Positions 43,285-52,610 of a stretch of 64,000 nt of DNA are shown here, one piece after another. The notes below the pieces were generated by a model. It did not search any database. It was given only the letters and a program-made list of their open reading frames with translations, and was not told the origin of the DNA. Origin of the DNA: Chloroflexota bacterium (GTDB taxonomy: Bacteria > Chloroflexota > Anaerolineae > UBA2200); assembly GCA_014360905.1 (NCBI GenBank), contig JACIWW010000002.1:143271-207270 (forward strand), in the 5' to 3' direction. The first letter of the stretch is position 1; each line of letters starts with the position of its first letter. The translations under genes and the position numbers were made by a program.

Positions 43285-44862
43285 GTGACGGATATGGAGG
43301 TTTTAGAGCACGTCAGGAGCACAATCAAGCGTTATCATTTGCTCACCAGAGGAGACGTGGTAGTCGTGGGGGTCTCTGGCGGGCCAGATTCGCTCTGTCT
43401 GCTGCATCTGCTTTTCCGCCTGCGCGATGAATATGCCCTCTCTTTGCACGTGGCGCACCTAAATCACTGTCTGCGCGGAGCAGAGGCAGATGCTGACGCT
43501 GCATTTGTGGCTCAGTTGGCTACAGAATGGGGTCTGCCGGTCACTGTTGAAAAACGAGATGTAGCAGCGCTGGCCAAAGAAAGGAAACTCGCTATCGAGG
43601 AGGCAGCGCGCCAAGTACGGTATGCTTTCCTCGCTAGCGTCGCTCGACAGATTGGTGCATGCAAGATCGCCGTAGGACACAATGCGGATGACCAGGTGGA
43701 AACAGTGTGCATGCACTGGCTGCGTGGTTCTGGCCTGGCCGGGCTCAGAGGAATGCAACCGGTATCCAGACTGGACGAATTACGTCTAAAAGGTGAAAGG
43801 GTACCAGCCGGCGAAAAGGAGGGCGATCTATTGCTCATTCGGCCCTTGCTCGAGGTTCCACGCGCGGAGATCGAGGCATACTGCGCTGCCCATGGCCTCC
43901 GACCGCGCTTCGACCGTTCGAACTTCGATACCACGTACTATCGCAATAGATTACGACACGAGTTGCTGCCCTTTCTGGAGACCTTTAACCCACGCATTCG
44001 CGAGGTGATTCTGCGATCAGCAGACATTATCTCCGCCGATTATGCGTATCTACGACAACAGGCACTCAAGGCTTGGACCGAGGTAACGCTAGCAGAGAAC
44101 GAACAAGCCATCACCTTCGACCTCGAGAAATGGCGCTTGCTGCCGCTTAGCCTGCAACGCTCGGTGCTGCGCGAAGCTATCCACCGCCTGCGCAAATCGC
44201 TGCGCAACATCAACTGGGTACACATTGATCAGGCGATATCCGTGCTGCAAACTGGCTGCACAGGCATGGCTGCTACCTTGCCTTCTGGCCTGGAAGCGCG
44301 TTTGAGGTATGATACTTTCATCGTGGCTGATGCAACGTACGCCGAGCCTTTGCCTGATATACCTCTGCTGCATGGGGTCAAGGTGCCCCTCCATATCCCT
44401 GGGCAGACCCCTCTGCCAGACTCCGACTGGTACCTGGTTGCGGATATCATCGGGCGCTGTGAGCTGAGGGCGAAGACCCTGCACCAAGCTCAGCCTTGGC
44501 AAGCTTACCTGGACTATGACGTAACAGGCGACGAGCTATACCTGCGGCCGCGTCGCACGGGTGACCGCTTCTGGCCTCAGGGTCTGGGCGATAAACCAAC
44601 TACTGTGCACAATTTCATGATCAACGCCAAAGTTCCCCGTGCCTGGCGAGACAGCATCCCGCTCCTTGTCTCACCTCACCAGGTTTTATGGGTGGCTGGC
44701 TGGCGTATTGATGAGCGAGCCAAAGTAACTGAAGCAACTACTCGCGTCTTGGCTCTGGAGTTCAGGAAACAAGGATATCTGCGCGCAGGTGCAATCTCAG
44801 ATGAAGTGCCTGACATGTGCGCACATAACGCCTCATCCAAAGCATGCCCTGTGGGAGGATAG
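43285..44862 (+). CDS. tilS: tRNA(Ile)-lysidine synthase
   Basis: Converts C34 of tRNA-Ile(CAU) to lysidine so that it reads AUA. PP-loop SGGPDS at residues 31-36, HLNHCLRGAEADADA and GHNADDQVET are conserved; the C-terminal substrate-binding domain (about 390-500, LYLRPRRTGDRFWPQGLG) completes the 525-aa protein. GTG at 43285 or ATG at 43294 are both possible, neither with a strong ribosome site. It may be co-transcribed with the rlmI-like gene. Confidence 0.95.
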   Translation: MTDMEVLEHVRSTIKRYHLLTRGDVVVVGVSGGPDSLCLLHLLFRLRDEYALSLHVAHLNHCLRGAEADADAAFVAQLATEWGLPVTVEKRDVAALAKERKLAIEEAARQVRYAFLASVARQIGACKIAVGHNADDQVETVCMHWLRGSGLAGLRGMQPVSRLDELRLKGERVPAGEKEGDLLLIRPLLEVPRAEIEAYCAAHGLRPRFDRSNFDTTYYRNRLRHELLPFLETFNPRIREVILRSADIISADYAYLRQQALKAWTEVTLAENEQAITFDLEKWRLLPLSLQRSVLREAIHRLRKSLRNINWVHIDQAISVLQTGCTGMAATLPSGLEARLRYDTFIVADATYAEPLPDIPLLHGVKVPLHIPGQTPLPDSDWYLVADIIGRCELRAKTLHQAQPWQAYLDYDVTGDELYLRPRRTGDRFWPQGLGDKPTTVHNFMINAKVPRAWRDSIPLLVSPHQVLWVAGWRIDERAKVTEATTRVLALEFRKQGYLRAGAISDEVPDMCAHNASSKACPVGG

Positions 44863-44867
44863 AGGCG

Positions 44868-46055
44868 GTGGCTACCATCTTTTTGAGAGAAGGAAGAGAG
44901 AGGGCAGTTCTCAACCACCATCCGTGGATTTTTTCTGGTGCGATTGCCTATATTGAGGGAAATCCCAAAGATGGGGATGTAGTGGCGGTGGCGGATTCCA
45001 AAGGCCATTTTCTTGCTAGGGGCTATCTCAATCAGCACTCACAGATCACAGTGCGTTTGCTTTCTTGGCTGGAGGATGAGGCCATTGACAGGGCGTTCTG
45101 GGAGCGACGTATCCAACAGGCTGTCAAACGCCGCCCAGCATTGCTGAATAGCCCTGTCACAAACGCTTGCCGCCTGATCCATGCCGAGTCTGATCTCTTG
45201 CCCGGACTCATCGTAGATCGCTATGCAGATTTTCTGGTGATTCAATCACTGACCCTGGGCATCGAACAGCGTAAGGCCGAGATCGTGAGCATCCTGGCCG
45301 AGCTCTTGCAGCCAGAAGGAATCTATGAACGCAGCGACGTGGATGTACGGGAGAAAGAGCATTTATCCCCTAGTGTAGGCCTATTATGGGGTAGAGAACC
45401 GCCACCTCTCTTGGAGATCCAGGAGAATGGCCTTTGTTTCCTGGTAGATATCCGGCATGGACAGAAAACGGGCTTTTATCTCGACCAGAGGGACAACCGC
45501 CTACGGCTAATGGATTACTCTTGTGGACGCATTGTACTGAATGCATTTGCTTACACTGGCAGTTTTGGTGTTTACGCTGCCAAGGCAGGCGCAGAACGCA
45601 TCGTGAGTGTGGACTCCTCGGGTGATGCTCTTGAGCTGGCACGTCGTAATATGCAACGAAACGAGTTGGTTGATCGCAATAACGAATACATTGCAGGGGA
45701 TGTTTTTGCTGTGCTGCGCCAATTCCGCGCCGAGGGTCGTCAGTTCGACCTGATCATTCTGGATCCACCAAAATTTGCCTATTCTCAAGCACAGGTGCAG
45801 TCTGCTTGCCGTGGTTACAAGGACATCAACCTGTTGGCAATGCAATTGTTGCGCTCAGATGGTATTTTGTTCACCATGTCCTGTTCTGGGCTAGTTACAC
45901 CAGCGCTCTTTCAGAAAGTCGTCTTTGGCGCTAGCGTGGATGCACAGCGCGACGTTCAAGTGCTGGAGAAGCTGTCACAGGCAACAGATCATCCTATTCT
46001 GCTGAGTTTCCCTGAGGGAGAGTATCTGAAGGGATTCGTGTGTCGAATGCTGTAG
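44868..46055 (+). CDS. 23S rRNA (cytosine) methyltransferase, RlmI-like
   Basis: A 395-aa SAM-dependent RNA methyltransferase: N-terminal PUA domain (about 1-75, LNHHPWIFSGAIAYIEG), then EEHI-type central domain, then the Rossmann methyltransferase with VLNAFAYTGSFGVYAAKAGA, SVDSSGDALELARRN and the catalytic IILDPPKFA and SCSGLV motifs. E. coli RlmI modifies C1962 of 23S rRNA. GTG at 44868 behind GGGAGGATAGAGGC; 5 bases after the tilS stop. Confidence 0.9.
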   Translation: MATIFLREGRERAVLNHHPWIFSGAIAYIEGNPKDGDVVAVADSKGHFLARGYLNQHSQITVRLLSWLEDEAIDRAFWERRIQQAVKRRPALLNSPVTNACRLIHAESDLLPGLIVDRYADFLVIQSLTLGIEQRKAEIVSILAELLQPEGIYERSDVDVREKEHLSPSVGLLWGREPPPLLEIQENGLCFLVDIRHGQKTGFYLDQRDNRLRLMDYSCGRIVLNAFAYTGSFGVYAAKAGAERIVSVDSSGDALELARRNMQRNELVDRNNEYIAGDVFAVLRQFRAEGRQFDLIILDPPKFAYSQAQVQSACRGYKDINLLAMQLLRSDGILFTMSCSGLVTPALFQKVVFGASVDAQRDVQVLEKLSQATDHPILLSFPEGEYLKGFVCRML

Positions 46056-46092
46056 AAAGTGTGATGGGTATCGCCCGATTAGGAGAGAAATA

Positions 46093-46644
46093 ATGTCGAA
46101 TCTAGATGACGATGTAGCAGAAATCTTGATCACAGAAGAACAAATCAAGGCTCGTACCAGGGAGTTGGGCCAACAAATTTCAAGAGATTACGAGGGTCAG
46201 GACTTGTTATTGGTCTGTGTGCTCAAAGGAGCCATTACCTTTCTCGCCGACTTGATGCGTGAGATCACTATTCCCCATGCAATTGATTTCATGGCTATTT
46301 CCAGCTATGGAGCAGGTACAGAATCAAGTGGTGTAGTGCGCATCCTGAAGGACTTGGATACCAACATTGAGGGGCGAAATGTGCTTATCGTAGAAGACAT
46401 TATTGATACTGGGCGCACATTGCATTACATCACCGAGAACCTCAAAACCAGGCGGCCAAAAAGTTTGCGCATCTGTACCCTACTCACCAAACCATCCCGC
46501 CGCGAGATTGAAATCCCCTTGGATTATGTTGGCTTTGAAATCCCCAACAAATTTGTCATTGGTTATGGGCTGGATTTTGCCGAAATCTACCGTAGCCTGC
46601 CCTATATTGGAGTATTGAAGAAAGAGAAATACGAGAAGACCTAG
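46093..46644 (+). CDS. hpt: Hypoxanthine phosphoribosyltransferase
   Basis: A 183-aa purine-salvage enzyme making IMP/GMP from hypoxanthine/guanine and PRPP. PRPP motif VLIVEDIIDTGRTL (about 97-110), LLLVCVLKGAITFLADL, and the flexible-loop SSYG segment are intact. ATG at 46093 behind TTAGGAGAGAAATA. xpt and guaA, also purine genes, lie a few kilobases downstream. Confidence 0.96.
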   Translation: MSNLDDDVAEILITEEQIKARTRELGQQISRDYEGQDLLLVCVLKGAITFLADLMREITIPHAIDFMAISSYGAGTESSGVVRILKDLDTNIEGRNVLIVEDIIDTGRTLHYITENLKTRRPKSLRICTLLTKPSRREIEIPLDYVGFEIPNKFVIGYGLDFAEIYRSLPYIGVLKKEKYEKT

Positions 46645-46678
46645 CGGTTGTATTTATATTGCATAAAGGGGGAAGAAC

Positions 46679-47653
46679 ATGCGCAAATTGTTGCCGAAGG
46701 CACCTACGCTGATAGTTACGCTGCTCTTGATTACGACGATCATGTTGCTGTGGATGCTACCTAGTGCCAGCCCAATAGAAGCCACGGCTCTCGGTCGCCG
46801 CCGCTTTGAAGTAAGTGGAGATACCTGGATTAATCGTTGGGAAGCGGACAAAAATCAATTCAACACAACTTGGCTGATGTTCCGCGTGGACGGAGACCAT
46901 GTGCCTTTGCTCAAATTCGATGTCTCCGCTATCCCGCCAGGCTCCGCGGTCGTAGTAGCATACCTTTACCTGTATGTGCCACCCGATCTGAGCCCTGAGC
47001 ATTACCGCGAACCATGTGAGTTGGCTGCCTATTGTGTCAAAAAGGATTGGGTTCCCCAAGAAGCTACCTGGAACCGAGCTTCATACGCCGTGCCTTGGGC
47101 ACTCCCTGGTTGCCGTGGTGAAGAAGACCGCTGCCAAAGCCATGACCCTAATGAAGTTGCTGAGTTGACTGGTATGGACAAGTGGGTCGAGATTCCAGTT
47201 ACGAGCATTGTGCAGCAGTGGGTCAACGGCGAGAATCACGGCTTGGCCTTGCTTGGCAAACCTGGTGCTGTGCACACAGGTCTAGCAGTGTTCTACTCTG
47301 CGCGCTTTGTGAATCGCGACCGACATCCCTGGCTTTGGGTGGAGTGGAATCCCCCAACTACGCCTACACCGAGCAATACGCCTACCAATACCCCTACCAA
47401 CACACCAATGTTTACACCAACTGCAACGCCAACGGAAACACCAACCAACACGCCCACTGCAACCCCAACATGCACCAGTACACCCACGGAAACCCCCACG
47501 GTCACACCTACGGCGACGAGCACGGCTACGCCGACAGTAACACCTAGCCCTACTCCAACGGCTACGCAGACGAGCACCCCGACGAGCACTCCCACTGCGA
47601 CGCCGCACCGACTTTATCTCCCCATTGCATTCAAGGGCGCTGTGGTTGACTGA
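46679..47653 (+). CDS. Secreted DNRLRE-domain protein with Thr/Pro-rich tail
   Basis: A 324-aa exported protein: signal peptide (about 1-36), a DNRLRE-type beta-sandwich (about 40-222, with [43 protein letters not shown]-like NHGLALLGK), a TPT/TNTPT low-complexity linker (about 223-308) and the C-terminal [20 protein letters not shown] domains are surface or polysaccharide-associated. The C-terminal YLP-hydrophobic-K pattern recurs on exported proteins of Chloroflexota (from memory), perhaps a sorting signal. Confidence 0.85.
   Translation: MRKLLPKAPTLIVTLLLITTIMLLWMLPSASPIEATALGRRRFEVSGDTWINRWEADKNQFNTTWLMFRVDGDHVPLLKFDVSAIPPGSAVVVAYLYLYVPPDLSPEHYREPCELAAYCVKKDWVPQEATWNRASYAVPWALPGCRGEEDRCQSHDPNEVAELTGMDKWVEIPVTSIVQQWVNGENHGLALLGKPGAVHTGLAVFYSARFVNRDRHPWLWVEWNPPTTPTPSNTPTNTPTNTPMFTPTATPTETPTNTPTATPTCTSTPTETPTVTPTATSTATPTVTPSPTPTATQTSTPTSTPTATPHRLYLPIAFKGAVVD
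47353..47607 (+). repeat. Low-complexity Thr/Pro codon repeats
   Basis: Imperfect tandem repeats of ACN-CCN-ACN codons encode the Thr/Pro linker of the DNRLRE protein. The antisense strand carries an open frame of Val/Gly repeats that is an artefact of this composition. Confidence 0.85.
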
Positions 47654-47685
47654 CGAGTAAGTGCGGAGGGTAAACGACAGAAATG

Positions 47686-47719
47686 CAGGAGCCCCTTTCT
47701 GGCCAGAAAGGGGCTCCTG
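47686..47719. terminator. Bidirectional terminator
   Basis: A perfect inverted repeat: CAGGAGCCCCTTTC (47686-47699), 6-base loop TGGCCA, GAAAGGGGCTCCTG (47706-47719). It lies between the convergent DNRLRE gene and the aminotransferase gene, where a GC-rich 14-base stem would stop both transcripts. The stem itself includes the T-rich/A-rich segments. Confidence 0.8.
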
Positions 47720-47744
47720 TGTAATAGAGGAGATTCTGGAGCGC

Positions 47745-48926
47745 CTATTGATATTTGGCAGCGAATTCACCAATGCGCTGCAATGCCTTCTCGAGGTTTT
47801 GAATCGAATTGGCGTAGGATAGGCGCAAATATCCCTCGCCATACTCTCCAAAGGCAGTGCCAGAGAGCGTGGCAACACCCGCTTCCTGCAGCAATGCATC
47901 TGCCAGTGCTTTGGTATTAGCAAATTTCCCCTTTTTAACGAGTTCCTTGACGTTGGGGAATACGTAGAAGGCGCCCTTGGGTAGCAGGCAACGAATGCCG
48001 GGAATAGCATTCAGACCCTTCACAATAAAATCACGGCGCTCTTTGAATGCCGCCACCATCTTGTACGATTCATCTTGTGGCCCTTTGAGTGCCTCTACGC
48101 CGGCAACCTGGGTAAAGGCTGCAGTGCATGAATTCGAGTTAGTCATCAGCTTGGCAACTTGACCAGCCAATGCCTCGGGCATGACACCGTAGCCCATCCG
48201 CCAACCGGTCATGGCATATGTCTTGGAGAAGCCATCCAGGATAATGGTGCGCTCAGCCATACCGGGTAAGCTCGTGATGCTGACGAATTCGCCATCGTAC
48301 ACAATGCGGCTATAGATCTCGTCCGAAAGAATCATGACATCGTATTTGGATGTGATCTCCGCTATCGCAGCCAGATCCTCCCCGGACAACATGCTGCCAC
48401 AAGGGTTATGGGGCGAGTTGATGATGATCAGTTTGGTGCGTGGGGTAATCTTGCTGCGTAACTCCTCCACATCGAAATTGAATTCGCGCTCTTCCAGAAG
48501 GCGCAGAGGCACTGGTTTGGCTCCTACGAAATTGATCATGGACTCGTAAATCGGGAAGCCTGGGTTGGGGTAAATCACCTCATCACCTGACTCGGCCAGA
48601 GCCAGGATGACAAAGAACATGATGGGTTTACCACCGGGAGTAACGACGACCTGATTGGGATTCACCGGAATGCCCCGCGATTTGCTGACATCTTCAGCGA
48701 TTGCCTCGCGCAATTCGGGAATTCCAGCAGATGGCACATAGTGCGTGTAGCCGCTGCGCAAAGCGCGACAGGCCGCTTCGATGATATGAGAAGGTGTATC
48801 AAAGTCAGGTTCGCCAATCTCCAGATGTATCACCTCGCGGCCCTGTGCCTCCAAAGCCTTGGCTCTGACGAGCACCTCAAACGCGGTTTCTGTACCTAGG
48901 CGAGACATTCTCTGTGCTAATTTCAT
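47745..48926 (-). CDS. Class I/II aminotransferase (aspartate-type)
   Basis: A 393-aa fold-type I PLP aminotransferase. PLP-lysine K235 in DGFSKTYAMTGWRMGYG, substrate-binding SPHNPCGSML (171-180), and the EIGEPDFDTP motif near residue 37. The Iγ-type sequence suggests aspartate, or a branched/aromatic amino acid, as amino donor. It is a single gene, with ATG at 48926 behind AGGAGGAAGTGGA, ending at the shared terminator. Confidence 0.9.
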   Translation of the reverse strand: MKLAQRMSRLGTETAFEVLVRAKALEAQGREVIHLEIGEPDFDTPSHIIEAACRALRSGYTHYVPSAGIPELREAIAEDVSKSRGIPVNPNQVVVTPGGKPIMFFVILALAESGDEVIYPNPGFPIYESMINFVGAKPVPLRLLEEREFNFDVEELRSKITPRTKLIIINSPHNPCGSMLSGEDLAAIAEITSKYDVMILSDEIYSRIVYDGEFVSITSLPGMAERTIILDGFSKTYAMTGWRMGYGVMPEALAGQVAKLMTNSNSCTAAFTQVAGVEALKGPQDESYKMVAAFKERRDFIVKGLNAIPGIRCLLPKGAFYVFPNVKELVKKGKFANTKALADALLQEAGVATLSGTAFGEYGEGYLRLSYANSIQNLEKALQRIGEFAAKYQ

Positions 48927-49032
48927 TCCACTTCCTCCTTGAAGCCATTGTTATCTGCTAACAGCAGTTATTTATATTTTAATGCAAATGCGTCAAAATG
49001 CCAACAACTTACTGCGTTTGCACCCGCCACGT

Positions 49033-49061
49033 TTGCCTAAAGATTAACGCATCTGTATAAT
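49033..49061 (+). promoter_or_regulatory. Predicted promoter of xpt-guaA with GCAAACG-like repeats
   Basis: TTGCCT at 49033-49038, 17-base spacer, TATAAT at 49056-49061. Around it are four related motifs: TGCAAATGCG (48983-48992), TGCGTTTGCA (49013-49022), ACGTTTGCC (49029-49037) and GACAAACGCAC (49064-49074). The shared core GCAAACG resembles one half of the E. coli PurR box. No purine riboswitch is visible. Confidence 0.55.
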
Positions 49062-49136
49062 TTGACAAACGCACGAGTAGGACAACGCCACAAGCATTCC
49101 ACTCAATAGCTTGCCATAAGGAGGCTAGAGACTGCC

Positions 49137-49712
49137 ATGCATGAATTGCGCGAGAGGATCGTACGCGAAGGACGCAACCTTGGACGAGGCATTCTCAAAG
49201 TGGACAGCTTCATCAACCACCAAGTAGATGCCCATTTGATGATGGCTGTGGGACATGAATTGGGTCGCCGCTTCTCCCATGTCGGTGCAAGCAAGGTGCT
49301 CACGGCAGAGATCTCCGGCATCGCCCCTGCCTTGACCACAGCCTTGACACTTGGCGTGCCAGTCATTTATGCCCGCAAAACCAAGCCCATTACGATGCCT
49401 GAGAATGCTTACCGTGCAACTGCCCCATCGCACACTAAAGGATATACCGTGGAACTGCTCGTCTCCCCGGAAGTGCTGCAATGGAATGACCGGGTCCTGA
49501 TTATTGACGATTTCTTGGCCACAGGGCAGACGATCGCTGCCTTGGCTCGTATCGTGCAGCAAAGCGGAGCTACCCTGGTGGGCATTGGTGCCGTGATTGA
49601 AAAAACGTTCGAGGGCGGACGAGCATACCTCGAGTCGCAATACAATGTGCCTATCGAGTCGCTGGTAACCATCACGGATATGAGCAATGGCCTTATTTTC
49701 TTCGGAGACTAG
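49137..49712 (+). CDS. xpt: Xanthine phosphoribosyltransferase
   Basis: A 191-aa purine-salvage enzyme converting xanthine and PRPP to XMP. PRPP motif RVLIIDDFLATGQTI (about 119-133), FINHQVDAHLMMAVG near the N-terminus, and SGIAPALTTALTLGVPVIYARK are typical of Xpt. ATG at 49137 behind AAGGAGG. guaA, which turns XMP into GMP, starts 15 bases after its stop, so the two form a short GMP-making operon. Confidence 0.95.
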   Translation: MHELRERIVREGRNLGRGILKVDSFINHQVDAHLMMAVGHELGRRFSHVGASKVLTAEISGIAPALTTALTLGVPVIYARKTKPITMPENAYRATAPSHTKGYTVELLVSPEVLQWNDRVLIIDDFLATGQTIAALARIVQQSGATLVGIGAVIEKTFEGGRAYLESQYNVPIESLVTITDMSNGLIFFGD

Positions 49713-49727
49713 CGAAAGGAAAGAACG

Positions 49728-51317
49728 TTGACAGCACACCCTACTGAGCTGCAGCCGGGTTCGGAGCAGGCTCATCAGCATGAAACCGTCGCCATACTGG
49801 ATTTTGGCTCTCAGTACAGCCAATTGATTGCCAGACGTGTGCGCGAATGTGGTGTCTACTGTCAGATATTTCGTTATAGCGAAGATCCAGCAGCAATCAG
49901 AAGCCTTGCGCCGATGGGCTTTATCCTGTCCGGCGGGCCGGCCAGCGTCTACGATTCCTCTGCTCCACGGTTACCGGCATACCTGCTCGCAGAAGGAAAG
50001 CCTATCCTGGGCATCTGCTATGGCATGCAACTGTTGGCCCATGAGCTGGGTGGCCGAGTAGTGCCAGCTACCTATCGCGAATACGGGCCCGCCGAGCTGA
50101 GTGTATTGGATTCACACAATCCCCTCTTTTGTGGTTTGCCTTCCACGCTGCACGTATGGATGAGCCACGGCGACCAAGTGCAGGCTCTGCCTCCAGGTTG
50201 CCAACCACTGGCCAGCACTGCTAGCGTCCCGATTGCTGCCTTTGGGGATGAGCAACAGCGCATCTATGGCCTGCAGTTTCACCCCGAGGTTGCTCACACT
50301 GCCTACGGGCCGTACATTCTGCGCAATTTCCTCTATCGCATCTGTGGCTGTCACGGAACTTGGCAGCCCGCTGCGTTTATCAACCAGGCTATCGCCGCGA
50401 TTCGTGCACAAGTTGGTTCGGGCAAGGCGATTTGTGCTCTATCGGGGGGCGTTGATTCGACCGTTGCTGCTACTCTGGCACAAAGAGCGATTGGCGAGCG
50501 TCTGACGGGCATTTTTGTGAACCACGGGTTGCTCCGTCTTGGAGAAGCAGAGTACAATTTAGATTTATTTCGCCGTCATCTGGGATTGCAGGTGGTCTAT
50601 GTCGATGCGACAGAGCGTTTCCTAGAGGCTCTAAGTGAGATAAGCGACCCAGAAGAGAAGAGACGCGTCATCGGTCACGAGTTTATCCGCGTATTTGAAG
50701 CTGAAGCACGTAAATATAGAGATGTGCAATTTCTTGTGCAAGGCACACTGTACCCAGATGTTATCGAAAGCAATGCCGCAGATACACGTACTGCCGCTCG
50801 TATCAAGACCCATCACAACGTGGGTGGTTTGCCAGCAAACATGGAACTCAAGCTCGTCGAACCACTCCGCTATCTATTCAAAGACGAGGTGCGCCGTATC
50901 GGCAAAGAATTAGGCCTGCCAGATGAAATTGTGTATCGCCAGCCCTTTCCTGGCCCGGGATTGGCAGTGCGCATCATCGGCGAGGTTACCAGGGAACGCT
51001 TGGAATTATTGCGCGCGGCAGATGCAATTGTCACTTCGGAAATCTCATCGGCAGGTCTGTCCAAAGACATTTGGCAGTACTTTGCTGTTCTTACGCCGGT
51101 GCGGAGCGTTGGCGTAATGGGCGATGGCCGAACCTATGCCCATGTCCTTGCTATTCGTGCCGTGGTGAGCGAAGATGGCATGACTGCCGACTGGGCACGA
51201 TTGCCCGCCGATTTGCTGGCTCGTATTTCCAGCCGGATTGTCAACGAGGTGCCCGGAGTGAATCGCGTCGTTTACGACATCACCAGCAAGCCACCTTCCA
51301 CTATCGAATGGGAATGA
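49728..51317 (+). CDS. guaA: GMP synthase (glutamine-hydrolysing)
   Basis: Converts XMP, glutamine and ATP to GMP. The 529-aa protein has the class I amidotransferase domain (C97 in [17 protein letters not shown]), the PP-loop [11 protein letters not shown] of the ATP-pyrophosphatase domain, and the C-terminal dimerisation domain ending in PPSTIEWE. The likely start is the TTG at 49728 behind AAAGGAAAG. sbcD begins 3 bases after the stop. Confidence 0.97.
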   Translation: MTAHPTELQPGSEQAHQHETVAILDFGSQYSQLIARRVRECGVYCQIFRYSEDPAAIRSLAPMGFILSGGPASVYDSSAPRLPAYLLAEGKPILGICYGMQLLAHELGGRVVPATYREYGPAELSVLDSHNPLFCGLPSTLHVWMSHGDQVQALPPGCQPLASTASVPIAAFGDEQQRIYGLQFHPEVAHTAYGPYILRNFLYRICGCHGTWQPAAFINQAIAAIRAQVGSGKAICALSGGVDSTVAATLAQRAIGERLTGIFVNHGLLRLGEAEYNLDLFRRHLGLQVVYVDATERFLEALSEISDPEEKRRVIGHEFIRVFEAEARKYRDVQFLVQGTLYPDVIESNAADTRTAARIKTHHNVGGLPANMELKLVEPLRYLFKDEVRRIGKELGLPDEIVYRQPFPGPGLAVRIIGEVTRERLELLRAADAIVTSEISSAGLSKDIWQYFAVLTPVRSVGVMGDGRTYAHVLAIRAVVSEDGMTADWARLPADLLARISSRIVNEVPGVNRVVYDITSKPPSTIEWE

Positions 51318-51320
51318 AGC

Positions 51321-52532
51321 ATGGTCAAGGTCCTTCATTTCGCTGATTTGCACCTTGGGGTAGAGAACTACGGTCGGCTCGATGCTGCCACCGGATTGCA
51401 CACACGTCTTCTGGATTTTTTGCGCTCCTTTGATGAATTGGTGGAATATGCCTTACAAGAGCGTGTTGATTTGGTATTATTTGCGGGCGATGCCTACAAA
51501 AACCGCGACCCGAACCCCACGCACCAGCGTGAGTTCGCTCGGCGCATACATCGGCTGGCTGCAGCCAATATCCCGGTGTTTCTACTAACAGGCAATCACG
51601 ACATACCCAGCACGATGGGACGCGCAAACACCTTGGATATCTTTGCCACCCTCGAAGTACCCAATGTCTATGTTGGTCGCAAGCTTGCCAGTCATCTTAT
51701 TCAGACTCGATCTGGGCCATTACAGATTGTCGCCTTGCCATGGATACTGCGCAGCCACCTGCTCAGCCGCGACGAATATAAAAATTGCACTCTGGCAGAG
51801 CTCGAGGAATTCACTATTGCTGCCGTCGAAAAACACCTGCTGGAAACAGTAGCAACCCTCGACCCCCACGTACCCACTATTCTGACAGCGCATGGTTCAG
51901 TGCAGGGAGCTGTATACGGTTCAGAGCGAAGCGTCATGCTGGGCCACGATATTGTCCTACCGCGCAATTTGCTGACCAATCAAACCTTTGACTATGTGGC
52001 TCTGGGCCACATTCACCGGCATCAAGAACTTGCGCGCAATCCTCCCATTGTCTACAGTGGCAGCCTTGATCGTGTTGATTTCGGAGAAGAAAAGGAGGAC
52101 AAGGGCTTTGTCGTAGCCCAAGTCGAGAGGGGCCAAGCGCATTACCAATTTGTGAAACTGACTAGCACCAGACGCTTTGTCACCATTGAGGTGCAAGCAG
52201 ATGGCGTCGATCCGATGGTGCAGGTTCGCGAAGCCATTGCCCGGCACGAGTTCCAGGAGGCGATCGTCCGTTTAATTATCCATACTACAGCAGAGAAAAA
52301 TCATCTGCTGAATGATAACGAGATCCATAGCCTATTGGATAAGGCGTTCAAGGTGGCTGCTATTGTCAGGGATATCCGACGCGAATCGCGTTTACGCCTG
52401 GGGCCGAATCAAAACATAGAGCAGATGACGCCACTCGAAGTGCTGCAAAAATATCTGCAAGCTCGCCAGGTAGATAAACAACGTGTTGAGAAGTTATTGG
52501 AATATGCACAACGGGTGATAGGAGATACCTAG
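51321..52532 (+). CDS. sbcD: SbcD-type DNA exonuclease subunit
   Basis: Calcineurin-like Mn-dependent nuclease of the Mre11/SbcD family. Metal motifs: HFADLHLG (D9, H11), LFAGDAYKNRD and LLTGNHDIPS, plus ALGHIHRHQ later. 403 aa is normal. The partner ATPase SbcC is not encoded next to it; the following gene is unrelated. Position directly after guaA suggests shared transcription only. Confidence 0.9.
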   Translation: MVKVLHFADLHLGVENYGRLDAATGLHTRLLDFLRSFDELVEYALQERVDLVLFAGDAYKNRDPNPTHQREFARRIHRLAAANIPVFLLTGNHDIPSTMGRANTLDIFATLEVPNVYVGRKLASHLIQTRSGPLQIVALPWILRSHLLSRDEYKNCTLAELEEFTIAAVEKHLLETVATLDPHVPTILTAHGSVQGAVYGSERSVMLGHDIVLPRNLLTNQTFDYVALGHIHRHQELARNPPIVYSGSLDRVDFGEEKEDKGFVVAQVERGQAHYQFVKLTSTRRFVTIEVQADGVDPMVQVREAIARHEFQEAIVRLIIHTTAEKNHLLNDNEIHSLLDKAFKVAAIVRDIRRESRLRLGPNQNIEQMTPLEVLQKYLQARQVDKQRVEKLLEYAQRVIGDT

Positions 52533-52610
52533 CGAGGCGATGAAAAACGCATATCTTGTGCTTTTACCGGCATCTGCTCTTATTCCCGATGCAAAGAAAG
52601 GGGATACAAA

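Noticed and set aside
47293..47595. Antisense open frame of Val/Gly repeats
   Set aside because: Mirror of the Thr/Pro-coding repeats in the DNRLRE gene; no ribosome site and no independent evidence.
48927..49136. Purine riboswitch before xpt
   Set aside because: The three-way junction with its conserved loop sequences is absent; only promoter and short repeats are seen.
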